Of a DNA stretch of 12,910 bases, positions 1 to 7,764 are shown piece by piece. The stretch spans positions 1 to 12,910 of the forward strand of contig CALKVB010000142.1 in assembly GCA_937996605.1 (NCBI GenBank), written 5' to 3'. This stretch comes from an uncultured Oxalobacteraceae bacterium (GTDB lineage: Bacteria > Pseudomonadota > Gammaproteobacteria > Burkholderiales > Burkholderiaceae_D). The notes beneath the pieces were generated by a model. It had not been told where the DNA came from, did not search any database, and worked only from the letters and a program-made list of their open reading frames with translations. Within the stretch, counting starts at the first letter, position 1. Each line of letters opens with the position of its first letter. A program made the translations under genes and the position numbers.

Positions 1-1147
1 GAACATCCCAGTCACCTTGCGTGATCGCTTTGACGAGTTGGAAGTTGTTGTCGTAGTGGTAGATGTGGTGATGCCCCGTGCGACTCGATTCCCATAAGAA
101 GCTGCCATCTTTCAGGAAATGTGGCAAAGGTAAGCGCTCAGTCCATGCTGGGCTGGTTTCTTTCACGACCGCTTTGCTATTGAGTTTGGTATCATAAATA
201 CGCAGGTCTAACCATGTTTGTACGCGGTCTTGCCATGAGGCCATCAAGCGGCCATCAGGTGTCCAATCCACTTGAACAATCAAAGTTTCCTTGCCTGGAT
301 ACGGGTCTTGAGTCCAACGAATTTTGCCTTTGAGATCAACCACCCCGAGCTTGGTGATAGGATTTGGGTCACCTGCTTTTGGATAACGTGTACGGTCGGT
401 TTTGACTGGTTGTGCGTGATCACCCGACAGCGTGTAGACAGGTACTTTGGTTTCATCAAAACTCAAGAAAGCCAGTTTTTTGGAGTCAGGAGCCCAACGG
501 AAGGCGCGGAAATCACCGCGGCCATAGACTTCTTCTTGATAGACCCAATCTAAGCGACCATTAAAGACAGTTTCGCTGCCACCGGTCGTCAAGCGTGTTT
601 CTTTAGCGCTCGCAACGTCGGTCACATACATGTCATTGCCTTTGAGGTAGGCAACGGATTTATTGTCTGGGGAGAGCAGGGCTTCGTCTTCTTTGTCGTT
701 TGGTGTGTTGGTTAAGGCACGTGCTTTGTTTGCTGCCAAGTCCAACAGCCAGACGTCATTTTTGTAGGTAAAAATATAGGCCTTATTTTCAGGCTTGATA
801 CGAGCACTTAGCTGATCGGCAAGCTTACCCACTTCTTTTTCATCGATTTTCGCCGCTTTCAAAATACTTAAGACGTTTCCATCGGCGGGTAAGGCAGTTT
901 TTTCCCAAGTGGCAGGGTTCACCACGAACAACTCAGCAGCGCCCTTATTCACTTTAGACTCAATCAAGCGATTCTGGTTATCCCACGACAAACGCGTCAA
1001 CGGCGCAGGGCTGAAGTTGACGCGCTCTTTGGGGTGGTACAACATCTCTAGGCTCAGCTTGCCGTCACCGGCAAAAGCCGCCGTTGCAGAGAGTCCGCTG
1101 CAGATCGTTGCTGCGACCAGACTCAGTTTAAAAGTGTGTTTCAACAT
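1..1147 (-). CDS. Exported dipeptidyl-peptidase IV-like S9 peptidase, N-terminal part (runs off left edge)
   Basis: The first 382 residues are present; the stop and the C-terminal alpha/beta-hydrolase domain lie outside the window. The ATG is preceded by GGAGG with a 4-nt gap, a near-ideal ribosome site. Residues 1-26 form a Sec signal peptide (MLKHTFKLSLVAA, then a small-residue stretch ending A-F-A), so the mature enzyme is probably periplasmic or secreted. The rest reads as the beta-propeller of DPP IV-type enzymes. The diagnostic segment D-W-V-Y-Q-E-E-V-Y-G carries the double glutamate at residues 205-206. In DPP IV this pair anchors the free amino terminus of the substrate, which supports removal of N-terminal dipeptides rather than endopeptidase action. 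The family is usually about 700-750 residues long, so roughly half is missing. The catalytic Ser-Asp-His cannot be checked here. It lies downstream of the DUF2785-like gene, with its own possible promoter in the gap. The family call is firm; the natural substrate is unknown. Confidence 0.88.
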   Translation of the reverse strand, partial: MLKHTFKLSLVAATICSGLSATAAFAGDGKLSLEMLYHPKERVNFSPAPLTRLSWDNQNRLIESKVNKGAAELFVVNPATWEKTALPADGNVLSILKAAKIDEKEVGKLADQLSARIKPENKAYIFTYKNDVWLLDLAANKARALTNTPNDKEDEALLSPDNKSVAYLKGNDMYVTDVASAKETRLTTGGSETVFNGRLDWVYQEEVYGRGDFRAFRWAPDSKKLAFLSFDETKVPVYTLSGDHAQPVKTDRTRYPKAGDPNPITKLGVVDLKGKIRWTQDPYPGKETLIVQVDWTPDGRLMASWQDRVQTWLDLRIYDTKLNSKAVVKETSPAWTERLPLPHFLKDGSFLWESSRTGHHHIYHYDNNFQLVKAITQGDWDV

Positions 1148-1187
1148 GTTTCCTCCAAATATTTTTTCTTGAGGGGCTAAGTAAGCG

Positions 1188-1215
1188 AAATTAAATTCTT
1201 TTAGTGTTAAATCAA
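1188..1215 (-). promoter_or_regulatory. Possible promoter of the DPP IV-like gene
   Basis: On the minus strand TTGATT (1210-1215, four of six matches to the -35 consensus) stands 16 nt from TAATTT (1188-1193, a weak -10). It lies about 40 nt upstream of the start codon in an AT-rich gap. A small imperfect hairpin just after the preceding stop codon has no U-run, so read-through from the upstream gene is equally possible. Confidence 0.25.
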
Positions 1216-1252
1216 GCGTTTAGCTGACATTTTAAGACTGAAGTGCCGTACT

Positions 1253-2170
1253 TTAGTTCAATTTTTTTAGAGCGTTAATCAGTGGTGGCAGAATTTTTTC
1301 TTGCAACTCCACTTTCTTACTTTCTTGCACGTTGAGATATAAAACGTTTAAGAAGGCCTGAAGATTGTGTCGCCGTGCCAGACTCTTTTGCGTGGTTTTC
1401 TTCAGATCGAGTTCCGTTTGCAGAAGTGCGTCAAACCATTGCTGCCATCCCGCTTGGTCGATAGGCGATCGCAGCGCCAAATACAGAATCGGCATCATTA
1501 AGCGTTCACTCTCGCCATATTGATAAAAATGCTGATCGGTCTTGATCTGCGTCGCGAGTGCTTGCAACATCAACAGATGATGTTCGGTAGTGAGTGCGGG
1601 GTTGAGTGATAACTGTAGCATCCAATCGGCACCGTGGGCGACGCCATGGCGCCAACCTTGTTTTTCATCGTAACCACGGTAGTCTTTCACTGTGCTTAAA
1701 TAATTTGCGGCCAGCTTCACCATCTTGTCACGTTCAAGTTCCGTCATGAATGGGGTGATGCGATCGACTCTCGCTACTTCTGCCATCACCAGCGCTGCGA
1801 ACGGGCGTGCGAAATCGCTATGCTTGCTCGCTTGATTTGCGCTCAGTTCAGACTGTAATTCTGTAGAGATATGGCGAACGGTGATATCGTCGAGCAACTT
1901 AGCTCGCATCCAGAATGACAGGCTTTCAAAGGCGATCTCATCGCGTAGTGTTGGGTCTGGGCTTGAAAGACAGGCGAGCATGGCGCTGGCGAGCTGTTGG
2001 CGTCTTTGCTGATCGCTCACCTGCCATTGTTGCTGTCGTAATTCTTTGAGTGCTTGCGGCTTCATGCCCAGCGGTGCGCATTGTTCAGCACCCCGGGCAA
2101 GGTTCGATAAGCTAAGCGTGCCCAAGACGAATACAAAGACGAATACAGAAATGAAGAATCTTATCGGCAT
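1253..2170 (-). CDS. Exported DUF2785-like protein of unknown function
   Basis: The preferred start gives 305 residues and sits 22 nt after the waaA stop, with AGGA upstream of the ATG. A longer frame reaches back to 2263 but would overlap waaA by 71 nt and bury the signal peptide, so it is rejected. Residues 1-27 look like a Sec signal peptide: one Arg, then an unusual alternating Phe-Val core (V-F-V-F-V-F-V), then a polar stretch ending A-R-G before A-E-Q. The mature part looks mostly alpha-helical. It contains Y-R-G-Y-D-E-K-Q-G-W-R-H-G-V-A-H-G-A-D-W, with His175, His179 and Asp182. This resembles the conserved G-W-x-H-x-x-A-H-x-A-D segment I associate with the DUF2785 family. The H-x3-H-x2-D spacing could bind a metal, but that is inference. 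No function is established. It probably shares a transcript with waaA. Confidence 0.72.
   Translation of the reverse strand: MPIRFFISVFVFVFVLGTLSLSNLARGAEQCAPLGMKPQALKELRQQQWQVSDQQRRQQLASAMLACLSSPDPTLRDEIAFESLSFWMRAKLLDDITVRHISTELQSELSANQASKHSDFARPFAALVMAEVARVDRITPFMTELERDKMVKLAANYLSTVKDYRGYDEKQGWRHGVAHGADWMLQLSLNPALTTEHHLLMLQALATQIKTDQHFYQYGESERLMMPILYLALRSPIDQAGWQQWFDALLQTELDLKKTTQKSLARRHNLQAFLNVLYLNVQESKKVELQEKILPPLINALKKLN
2124..2147. repeat. Perfect 12-bp tandem duplication inside the DUF2785 signal peptide
   Basis: AAGACGAATACA occurs twice back to back (2124-2135 and 2136-2147). It encodes the alternating Phe-Val core of the signal peptide. The unit is a multiple of three, so a gain or loss of one copy would lengthen or shorten the hydrophobic segment by four residues without a frameshift. 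Confidence 0.9.
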
Positions 2171-2192
2171 ACCTGCTTCCTGTGAGTTTGTT

Positions 2193-3467
2193 TTAGCGAA
2201 TAAAGCCTTGGATCGCTTGCATGGTACGTTGGGTTGCGCCTTGATGCTTAAGGAAGAAACCATAGGCTGTTTGTCCCATCACGCGACGAGCTTCGGGGTT
2301 GTCGAGTAATTTCTGTGCTTGCTTTAACATATCTTCTGCATGCTGCGTGCGCACGGCGCAATTGGCGGTGATGGCTTGCTCGGTGATTTCGGAAAAATTA
2401 AATGTATGTTGGCCTGTCAGTACCGCTTTGCCCATCGCGAAAGCTTCGATTAAGTTGTGGCCGCCTAGCGGCACTAAGCTACCACCAACGAAAGCGAGAT
2501 CACTGGCGGCATAGTACATATACATTTCACCCATGCTGTCGCCGAGTAGAATTTGGGTGTTTTCCGGAATCGGTAATTCATCAGCATCAAGATCTAAACT
2601 TGATCGTCTAACGTAGCGTAAGTTGTGTTGTTCGATTTGAGTTGCGACCAAATCGAAACGTTGTGGATGGCGCGGCGTAATGATTAATAACGCACGTGGC
2701 AGATCCAATTTCATGAAGGCATCAAGGATTAATGTCTCTTCACCTTCACGCGTGCTGGCGCAAATGAATACGGGGCGATGATCAAAATAACTGCGGAGCT
2801 TCGCTCCACGTTCTGCCATATGCGGCGGCGGTGTGACATCGAACTTCATGTTACCTGTGATACAAAAATGCTTCACCCCAAGCGTCGCCAGGCGTTCTGC
2901 GTCAGGGCCTGATTGGGCTGCTACGTAATCGATACCATCCGCGGCCTCCACAAATAAAGAGGAGAGGCGTTGAGCTTTGCGCAGAGATCGTTCCGATAAA
3001 CGCGCATTCACCAAGGTCACGGGAACTTCGGCGGCTTTACACTGGGCGATTAAATTCGGCCACACCTCGGTTTCAATCAACACGCAAATGCTAGGTTTGA
3101 AATGGCGCAAGAAGCGGCGAATCATCCAATTAATATCGTAAGGCACGAAAACTTGGGTGATGCGCTGTTCGACATTGGTAAATAAGATTTTGCCGGTACT
3201 ACGCCCGACAGGCGTCATATGGCTCAGCAGAATATCGTGTTCAGGATATTGTGCCAGCAAGGCTCTAACTAATGGTTCGGCAGCCCGTGTTTCTCCAGCG
3301 GACACCGCATGTACCCAAATGCGCTTTTTGTTAGAGCAGCGAGGATAAAAGCCAAGCCGTTCCGCGATATGTTGACGGTAACCAGGTTCTTGCCTGCCGC
3401 GTATCCATAATCGTAAAAGAACAAAAGGGAGTGCGAGAGACCAAGCAAGTGAGTAGATGATGCGCAT
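2193..3467 (-). CDS. waaA: 3-deoxy-D-manno-octulosonic acid (Kdo) transferase, GT30
   Basis: This is the inner-membrane-bound enzyme that transfers Kdo from CMP-Kdo to lipid A precursor, an essential step in lipopolysaccharide core synthesis. The 424-residue length is normal. Residues 1-22 are a hydrophobic N-terminal anchor, followed by G-R-Q-E-P-G-Y and H-I-A-E-R-L-G-F-Y. Glu36 in that last motif probably corresponds to the catalytic Glu of the family. W-V-H-A-V-S-A-G-E-T near residue 51 is the hallmark of the N-terminal GT-B domain. G-G-S-L-V-P-L-G-G-H-N-L-I-E in the C-terminal half marks the nucleotide-binding domain. The start is set by the N-terminal anchor; there is no clear Shine-Dalgarno sequence in front of it. 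A short hairpin (3482-3498) lies in the leader. It is transcribed ahead of the DUF2785-like gene and divergently from the S9 peptidase gene. The call is firm. Whether it adds one, two or more Kdo residues cannot be read from the sequence. Confidence 0.96.
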   Translation of the reverse strand: MRIIYSLAWSLALPFVLLRLWIRGRQEPGYRQHIAERLGFYPRCSNKKRIWVHAVSAGETRAAEPLVRALLAQYPEHDILLSHMTPVGRSTGKILFTNVEQRITQVFVPYDINWMIRRFLRHFKPSICVLIETEVWPNLIAQCKAAEVPVTLVNARLSERSLRKAQRLSSLFVEAADGIDYVAAQSGPDAERLATLGVKHFCITGNMKFDVTPPPHMAERGAKLRSYFDHRPVFICASTREGEETLILDAFMKLDLPRALLIITPRHPQRFDLVATQIEQHNLRYVRRSSLDLDADELPIPENTQILLGDSMGEMYMYYAASDLAFVGGSLVPLGGHNLIEAFAMGKAVLTGQHTFNFSEITEQAITANCAVRTQHAEDMLKQAQKLLDNPEARRVMGQTAYGFFLKHQGATQRTMQAIQGFIR

Positions 3468-3481
3468 GTAAGAAAGTCATC

Positions 3482-3498
3482 GGCAGGGTGTTGCTGCC
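3482..3498 (-). other. Short inverted repeat in the waaA leader
   Basis: GGCAG (3482-3486) and CTGCC (3494-3498) are perfect 5-bp arms around a 7-nt loop, 15 nt upstream of the waaA start codon. It could form a small leader hairpin. It is too short to assign to any known riboswitch class. Confidence 0.4.
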
Positions 3499-3522
3499 TG
3501 AGAGTTTGTTCGGTAGGTGCTG

Positions 3523-3551
3523 AATATACCCTAATTCTTAGTATTTCTTGA
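3523..3551 (-). promoter_or_regulatory. Possible waaA promoter
   Basis: On the minus strand TATATT (3523-3528) is a good -10 element. At 17-nt spacing the -35 position reads TCAAGA (3546-3551), only three of six matches. The predicted transcript would begin about 50 nt upstream of waaA and include the small hairpin. Confidence 0.35.
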
Positions 3552-3707
3552 GAAGAATTCGTTGTTTTAGTGAAGCATGCAAGAGGAAATACAGCTTGGC
3601 ACTGACATCAAAATTGTGCAACAAGTGGGCTTTGATTAATTTAGGAATGGCGCTGTTTTATATCAATTGCGAAAAGGCGTGGCGAAATTGGAGTAGTGCT
3701 AAGGTTT

Positions 3708-3731
3708 TTGCGGTCTTGTTTTCGTTATAAT
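3708..3731 (+). promoter_or_regulatory. Possible promoter of the S9 peptidase gene (consensus -10)
   Basis: TATAAT at 3726-3731 is a perfect -10 hexamer, 26 nt before the start codon. The most -35-like sequence, TTGCGG at 3708-3713, is only 12 nt away, which is too close. At normal spacing the sequence is a weak GGTTTT. Transcription from here would give a leader of about 20 nt with no recognisable Shine-Dalgarno sequence. The rest of the 3468-3757 gap holds no gene I can support. Confidence 0.45.
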
Positions 3732-3757
3732 GACGTTTTGTTACTTGTTTAATTGTT

Positions 3758-5752
3758 ATGAATTTTTATTTTCACAAACGCCTAATTCCGTCCATTGGTT
3801 TTTGCGTAGCCCTATTGAGCTTCGGCTCAACTTTCGCGCAAGGCAAACCACCGATCGATATATTTTTTCAAAACCCTAGCATCAATCAAGTGACGATGTC
3901 GCCTGATGGTAAAACTTTGGGGATGTTGGTAGCGACTAAAAACGGTCGAGTGCAGCTTGCTACTATGGATCTAGTAACGAAACAACCAAGAGTAGTGGGT
4001 GGTTTTGCGAATGCAGATATCGGCGAATTTCATTGGGTGAATAACGAACGTCTAGTGTATAGCACTTCGGATAGACAAAAAGCGCAAGGTGAGCAACGGT
4101 ATTTTCCTGGCCTATTTGCAATCAATAAGGATGGTTCGGATGCTCGCACTTTGATTGAAAGAATTTGGTTTCCCGAATCAACAGCGGTGTCATCGATTAA
4201 AACAAAGTCATTGTCCGGCTTTCATTCATTTCTTGAGGTCGACGATAGCCCCGACTCAGAGAGCGTATTTGTAACCGAACCTGTGTTTAACGCAGTGTAT
4301 GACGTCGAAGCTGAAAAATTAAAGCGAGTGAATACCAGAACTGGTGAGGTAGAGACTTTTCCGCGTCCGGGTAAATCGCATAGTTGGATCATTGATCATC
4401 GCGGACAGCCTCGCATTACCGTCACACAGGATTCGGGTGTCGAGCAAATCTGGTATCGCGATCCCAAACTAAATCAGTGGAAGGTGATTGCTGAATCTAA
4501 GACGTTTGGTGGCGATAATTTCACCCCATTTGAATTTGGTGTAGACGGAACGCTATATGTTCTCGACCGTCAAAATGCTGACAAGACCGCTTTGTACCGG
4601 TTTGATTTAGAGAAGAATGCGATCGACCCAACGCCTGTAGTGGCTATTGAAGGCTATGACTTTAGCGGTAATTTGATTGGCGATTTAGCGAAGGGGAAGA
4701 TTACCGGTATCCGTTATCAAAACGATGCACATACGACACTTTGGCTTGATCCCCAAATGAAAAAGGTGCAAGCAGCTATTGATGCTCTTTTGCCTGCAAC
4801 CATCAATCAGATTTCGATACCACGGTTCGGTTTGTTGAAGACGGTGTTGGTTCGTGCGTATTCGGATGTGCAGCCATCTTTGTACCTGATCTATAACATT
4901 GAGACCAATAAGCTGGAGCTAATTGGGTCATCGAGACCAGCGATTGATGCGACCAAAATGGCAATGCAAGACATGATTCGCTACAAAGCTAAAGATGGAC
5001 TAGAAATTCCAGCCTATTTGACCTTACCGCAAGGGGGTAAAAAGAATTTGCCTATGATTGTGCTGGTACATGGAGGCCCTTACTTGCGCGGATCCAGTTG
5101 GGGTTGGGATGCGCAAGTGCAATTTTTGGCTTCACGCGGTTACGCAGTATTACAGCCTGAGTTCCGTGGGAGTACTGGTTTTGGTTTTAAGCATTTTCAA
5201 GCAGGTTGGAAGCAATGGGGTCTCGCCATGCAAGAAGATCTAGCGGACGCCGCGCGTTGGGCGATTGCTCAAGGTATCGCAGACTCTAAGCGCATCTGCA
5301 TTGCAGGGGCTAGTTATGGTGGTTACGCCACTTTAATGGGGCTTGCCAAAAATCCAGATCTGTTCCAATGCGGCGTGAATTGGGTTGGTGTGACGGATTT
5401 GCGTTTGATGTACGAATCGAACTGGACCAATGACGCCTCTGAACTGTGGCAAAAATATGGAATGCCTATGATGGTAGGTGATCCAGTCACTGATGCAAAA
5501 CAGTTGGCGGAGACATCGCCAGTTGAGTTAACGGATCAAATTAAGCAGCCAGTTTTACTCGCGTATGGTGCGGTAGATCATCGAGTGCCGATTGAACATG
5601 GACGAAGCTTCTATGCCAAAATCAAGAAGACAAATAATAATGTTGAATGGATACAGTACAACGAAGAAGGTCATGGCTGGGCCTTGCCTCAAACCCGAGT
5701 TGATTTCTGGACCCAGGTGGAGAAATTTCTCGAGAAATCGATCGGGAAATAG
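3758..5752 (+). CDS. Exported S9 family (prolyl-oligopeptidase type) serine peptidase
   Basis: A 664-residue serine hydrolase that should cleave short peptides outside the cytoplasm. Residues 1-27 form a signal peptide (basic H-K-R, hydrophobic core, then S-T-F-A before Q-G-K). Residues of about 30-400 are repetitive beta-propeller-type sequence (for example S-P-D-G-K-T-L-G-M near 47). The C-terminal third is the alpha/beta-hydrolase domain. Its oxyanion motif is V-H-G-G-P, its nucleophile is Ser519 in G-A-S-Y-G-G-Y, and the triad is completed by Asp607 (G-A-V-D-H-R-V-P) and His639 (E-G-H-G-W). All three catalytic residues are intact. The start is chosen because it opens the signal peptide, although no Shine-Dalgarno sequence is visible. 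It stands alone between a divergent gene and a terminator. The propeller is not of the DPP IV type seen in the partial gene at the left edge: no double-Glu motif was found. The family is firm; specificity (acylaminoacyl, dipeptidyl or prolyl) is open. Confidence 0.9.
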   Translation: MNFYFHKRLIPSIGFCVALLSFGSTFAQGKPPIDIFFQNPSINQVTMSPDGKTLGMLVATKNGRVQLATMDLVTKQPRVVGGFANADIGEFHWVNNERLVYSTSDRQKAQGEQRYFPGLFAINKDGSDARTLIERIWFPESTAVSSIKTKSLSGFHSFLEVDDSPDSESVFVTEPVFNAVYDVEAEKLKRVNTRTGEVETFPRPGKSHSWIIDHRGQPRITVTQDSGVEQIWYRDPKLNQWKVIAESKTFGGDNFTPFEFGVDGTLYVLDRQNADKTALYRFDLEKNAIDPTPVVAIEGYDFSGNLIGDLAKGKITGIRYQNDAHTTLWLDPQMKKVQAAIDALLPATINQISIPRFGLLKTVLVRAYSDVQPSLYLIYNIETNKLELIGSSRPAIDATKMAMQDMIRYKAKDGLEIPAYLTLPQGGKKNLPMIVLVHGGPYLRGSSWGWDAQVQFLASRGYAVLQPEFRGSTGFGFKHFQAGWKQWGLAMQEDLADAARWAIAQGIADSKRICIAGASYGGYATLMGLAKNPDLFQCGVNWVGVTDLRLMYESNWTNDASELWQKYGMPMMVGDPVTDAKQLAETSPVELTDQIKQPVLLAYGAVDHRVPIEHGRSFYAKIKKTNNNVEWIQYNEEGHGWALPQTRVDFWTQVEKFLEKSIGK

Positions 5753-5835
5753 AAGTTGATTTCGAAATTGTAAATTCGAGACAAGAATAGATCGAAATAG
5801 CCAACGAGCTAGTTTAAACTTATTGGGCATAACAA

Positions 5836-5867
5836 CCGACACTGCGACGAAGCAGTGTCGGTTTTTT
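5836..5867 (+). terminator. Strong intrinsic terminator after the S9 peptidase gene
   Basis: CCGACACTGC (5836-5845) and GCAGTGTCGG (5852-5861) form a perfect 10-bp stem, extended by two A-T pairs, with loop GACGAA and a run of six T residues. It separates the peptidase gene from the catabolic cluster. Confidence 0.95.
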
Positions 5868-5894
5868 ATTTCTTTGGGGGGAATTTCATACCCT

Positions 5895-5968
5895 AACTAG
5901 CCTTAGTTCGGACAGCTTGTCTGTTGCCTCACAGCGAGTGTCTGAAAATTGCTTTACTAATAAATAGT
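5895..5968 (+). promoter_or_regulatory. Candidate MarR operator region: two ACTA/TAGT dyads
   Basis: AACTA-N4-TAGTT (5895-5908, perfect 5-bp arms) and ACTA-N5-TAGT (5956-5968) are two related inverted repeats exactly 60 bp apart, in the gap before the ligase gene. A third near-palindrome, GACA-GCT-TGTC, sits at 5911-5921. MarR regulators bind such AT-rich dyads, and a MarR gene is in the same operon, so this is a plausible control region. I could not place a convincing -35/-10 pair. The assignment is inference from position and symmetry. Confidence 0.4.
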
Positions 5969-6060
5969 TTAGGTTTAAAGTATTTGTTGTGAGGTCAATA
6001 CTCAAAAACAAAAAAACGACCCAAACTACATTCGCCAACCCAGATTCTGGAGACATCTTG

Positions 6061-7689
6061 ATGGCTTCTCGTTTTCCTGTTTCAGCTCATGTCGATACCT
6101 TTGCCTTTGAGCATCTGCCACCGGTGGAGCAATGGCCTGAGCTGATTTTTTCTTTGCCTGAGCTGCAATATCCCGAACGTATCAACTGTGCTTCAGCCTT
6201 TTTGGAAGAAATGGTGCAGAAGGGGTTCGCAGACAAGCTGGCAATTCGCAGCGCGAATACGCAATGGACCTACGCCGAACTATGCGCTAAGGTCAATCAG
6301 ATTGCGCATGTCTTAGTTGATGATTTGCGGTTGGTGCCGGGCAACCGCGTGCTTTTGCGTGGCGCCAATAATCCTATGATGGCAGCTTGCATTCTGGCGG
6401 TATGGAAAGTCGGTTGCATTGCGGTGCCAACCATGCCTTTGCTGCGTGCTAAAGAGCTGAGCGTGATCATCAATAAAGCGCAGATTTCCGCGGCGCTATG
6501 CTCATCTGCATTACAAGAAGAACTTAATGCGGCACAAAGTTTGAGCCCAGTGTTGCAGCAAGTGAAGTTGTTTAATACCGATGCGCCAGATAGCGTGGAT
6601 GTATTGATGGCGCAGAAGTCTAGTGAATTTGCTGCTGTCGATACTGCGGCAGAAGATGTTTGTTTAATCAGTTTCACGTCTGGTACAACGGGTATGCCGA
6701 AAGGCACCATGCACTTTCATCGAGATGTGCTCGCTATTTGTGACTGCTTTCCACGTTCGATCTTGCAATCGGCGTCAAATGATGTGTTTATCGGCACGCC
6801 GCCTTTGGCTTTTACTTTCGGTTTGGGGGGATTGCTATTGTTTCCGCTACGGATAGGTGCCACCGCCGTATTGTTAGAAAAATTAACGCCGGAGACGCTC
6901 TTAAAATCGATCGACGAGTACCAAGCCAGTATCTGTTTTACTGCTCCTACTTTTTATCGACAAATGTTATCACTCGTACCGCAATTTTCTCTGCAGTCTT
7001 TGAAAAAAACGGTGTCGGCAGGTGAGGCTTTGCCTATCGCGACACGTGAGGCATGGCAAGCAGCAACGGGCTTGGTCATGATTGATGGCATAGGTGCGAC
7101 GGAGATGTTGCATATCTTTATTTCTGCTGCTGGCTCAGAAGCACGGGCGGGTGCTACAGGTAAAGCCATCCCAGGTTATCAAGCTTGTGTGCTCGATGAA
7201 GAAGGTAAGCCAGCAGGCGTTGGCGTCATTGGTCGCCTCGCGGTGAAAGGCCCCACCGGTTGCCGTTATTTGGCGGATGAGCGTCAAAAAAATTATGTAT
7301 TTGAGGGCTGGAATCTGACAGGCGACGCCTACGAAATGGATGCTGACGGCTATTTCCATTATCGTGCGCGTACCGACGATATGATTATTACCGCGGGTTA
7401 CAACGTGGCCGGCCCTGAGGTTGAGGAAGTCTTGTTGAAACATCCCGAAGTCGCGGAATGTGCAGTTGTTGGTTTGCCCGACGAAGAACGCGGCCAGATC
7501 GTCAAAGCCTTTGTGGTGTTGCGCGATGCCAGCAAGGCTAATGACGCCTTGATCAAGACCTTGCAAGACTATGTCAAAAATAATGTGGCGCCGTACAAAT
7601 ACCCTCGTGCCATCGAATTTCGTGAGGCATTGCCGCGCACGGAAACAGGCAAAGTACAACGTTTTAAATTGAAGCAAGTAGGCGCTTAA
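6061..7689 (+). CDS. abmG: 2-aminobenzoate (anthranilate)-CoA ligase, acyl-adenylate forming
   Basis: This cytoplasmic enzyme activates an aromatic acid to its CoA thioester via an acyl-AMP intermediate, most likely 2-aminobenzoate. The protein is 542 residues. The ATG at 6061 has GGAGA seven nt upstream. An in-frame GTG at 5989 would add 24 polar residues that do not resemble the family, so it is rejected. The adenylate-forming motifs are all present: F-T-S-G-T-T-G-M-P-K-G (residues 205-215), G-A-T-E (345-348), T-G-D in the hinge region, R-T-D-D-M-I-I-T-A-G-Y-N-V, and the C-terminal catalytic Lys531 in R-T-E-T-G-K. The N-terminal pattern S-A-H-V-D-T-F and L-P-P, and L-R-G-x-N-x-P-M, matches my memory of 2-aminobenzoate-CoA ligases. 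Its place directly before the fused monooxygenase/reductase is the best argument for the substrate. Benzoate or salicylate ligase activity cannot be excluded from sequence. Confidence 0.85.
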   Translation: MASRFPVSAHVDTFAFEHLPPVEQWPELIFSLPELQYPERINCASAFLEEMVQKGFADKLAIRSANTQWTYAELCAKVNQIAHVLVDDLRLVPGNRVLLRGANNPMMAACILAVWKVGCIAVPTMPLLRAKELSVIINKAQISAALCSSALQEELNAAQSLSPVLQQVKLFNTDAPDSVDVLMAQKSSEFAAVDTAAEDVCLISFTSGTTGMPKGTMHFHRDVLAICDCFPRSILQSASNDVFIGTPPLAFTFGLGGLLLFPLRIGATAVLLEKLTPETLLKSIDEYQASICFTAPTFYRQMLSLVPQFSLQSLKKTVSAGEALPIATREAWQAATGLVMIDGIGATEMLHIFISAAGSEARAGATGKAIPGYQACVLDEEGKPAGVGVIGRLAVKGPTGCRYLADERQKNYVFEGWNLTGDAYEMDADGYFHYRARTDDMIITAGYNVAGPEVEEVLLKHPEVAECAVVGLPDEERGQIVKAFVVLRDASKANDALIKTLQDYVKNNVAPYKYPRAIEFREALPRTETGKVQRFKLKQVGA

Positions 7690-7764
7690 AACTTCGCGCT
7701 GGTTGATGCCACGGCTTGAAAGACGAATGAAATGAATAACAAATTGCACAACGAAGACCAAGCA

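Noticed and set aside
2171..2263. An upstream start for the DUF2785-like gene
   Set aside because: It overlaps waaA by 71 nt and would put 31 polar residues ahead of a signal peptide.
3481..3512. CTGCCTGAGAG next to a small hairpin, recalling riboswitch core motifs
   Set aside because: A CTGAGA string alone is common. The order and pairing needed for a TPP or glycine riboswitch are absent, and it lies on the strand opposite waaA.
3548..3730. A 60-residue TTG-started frame in the gap before the S9 peptidase gene
   Set aside because: It has no ribosome site or recognisable content, and it covers the likely promoter elements of both flanking genes.
5989..6060. A GTG start that would extend the ligase by 24 residues
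   Set aside because: The extra residues are polar and unlike the family, and the ATG at 6061 has a good ribosome site.
6297..6710. A 137-residue minus-strand frame inside the ligase gene
   Set aside because: It is antisense to the adenylate-binding motif region and has no recognisable domain or ribosome site.
7135..7761. A 208-residue open frame on the minus strand across the ligase C-terminus
   Set aside because: It lies antisense to clear ligase motifs (hinge, A8-like motif, catalytic Lys531), has no family resemblance, and is a shadow of codon bias.
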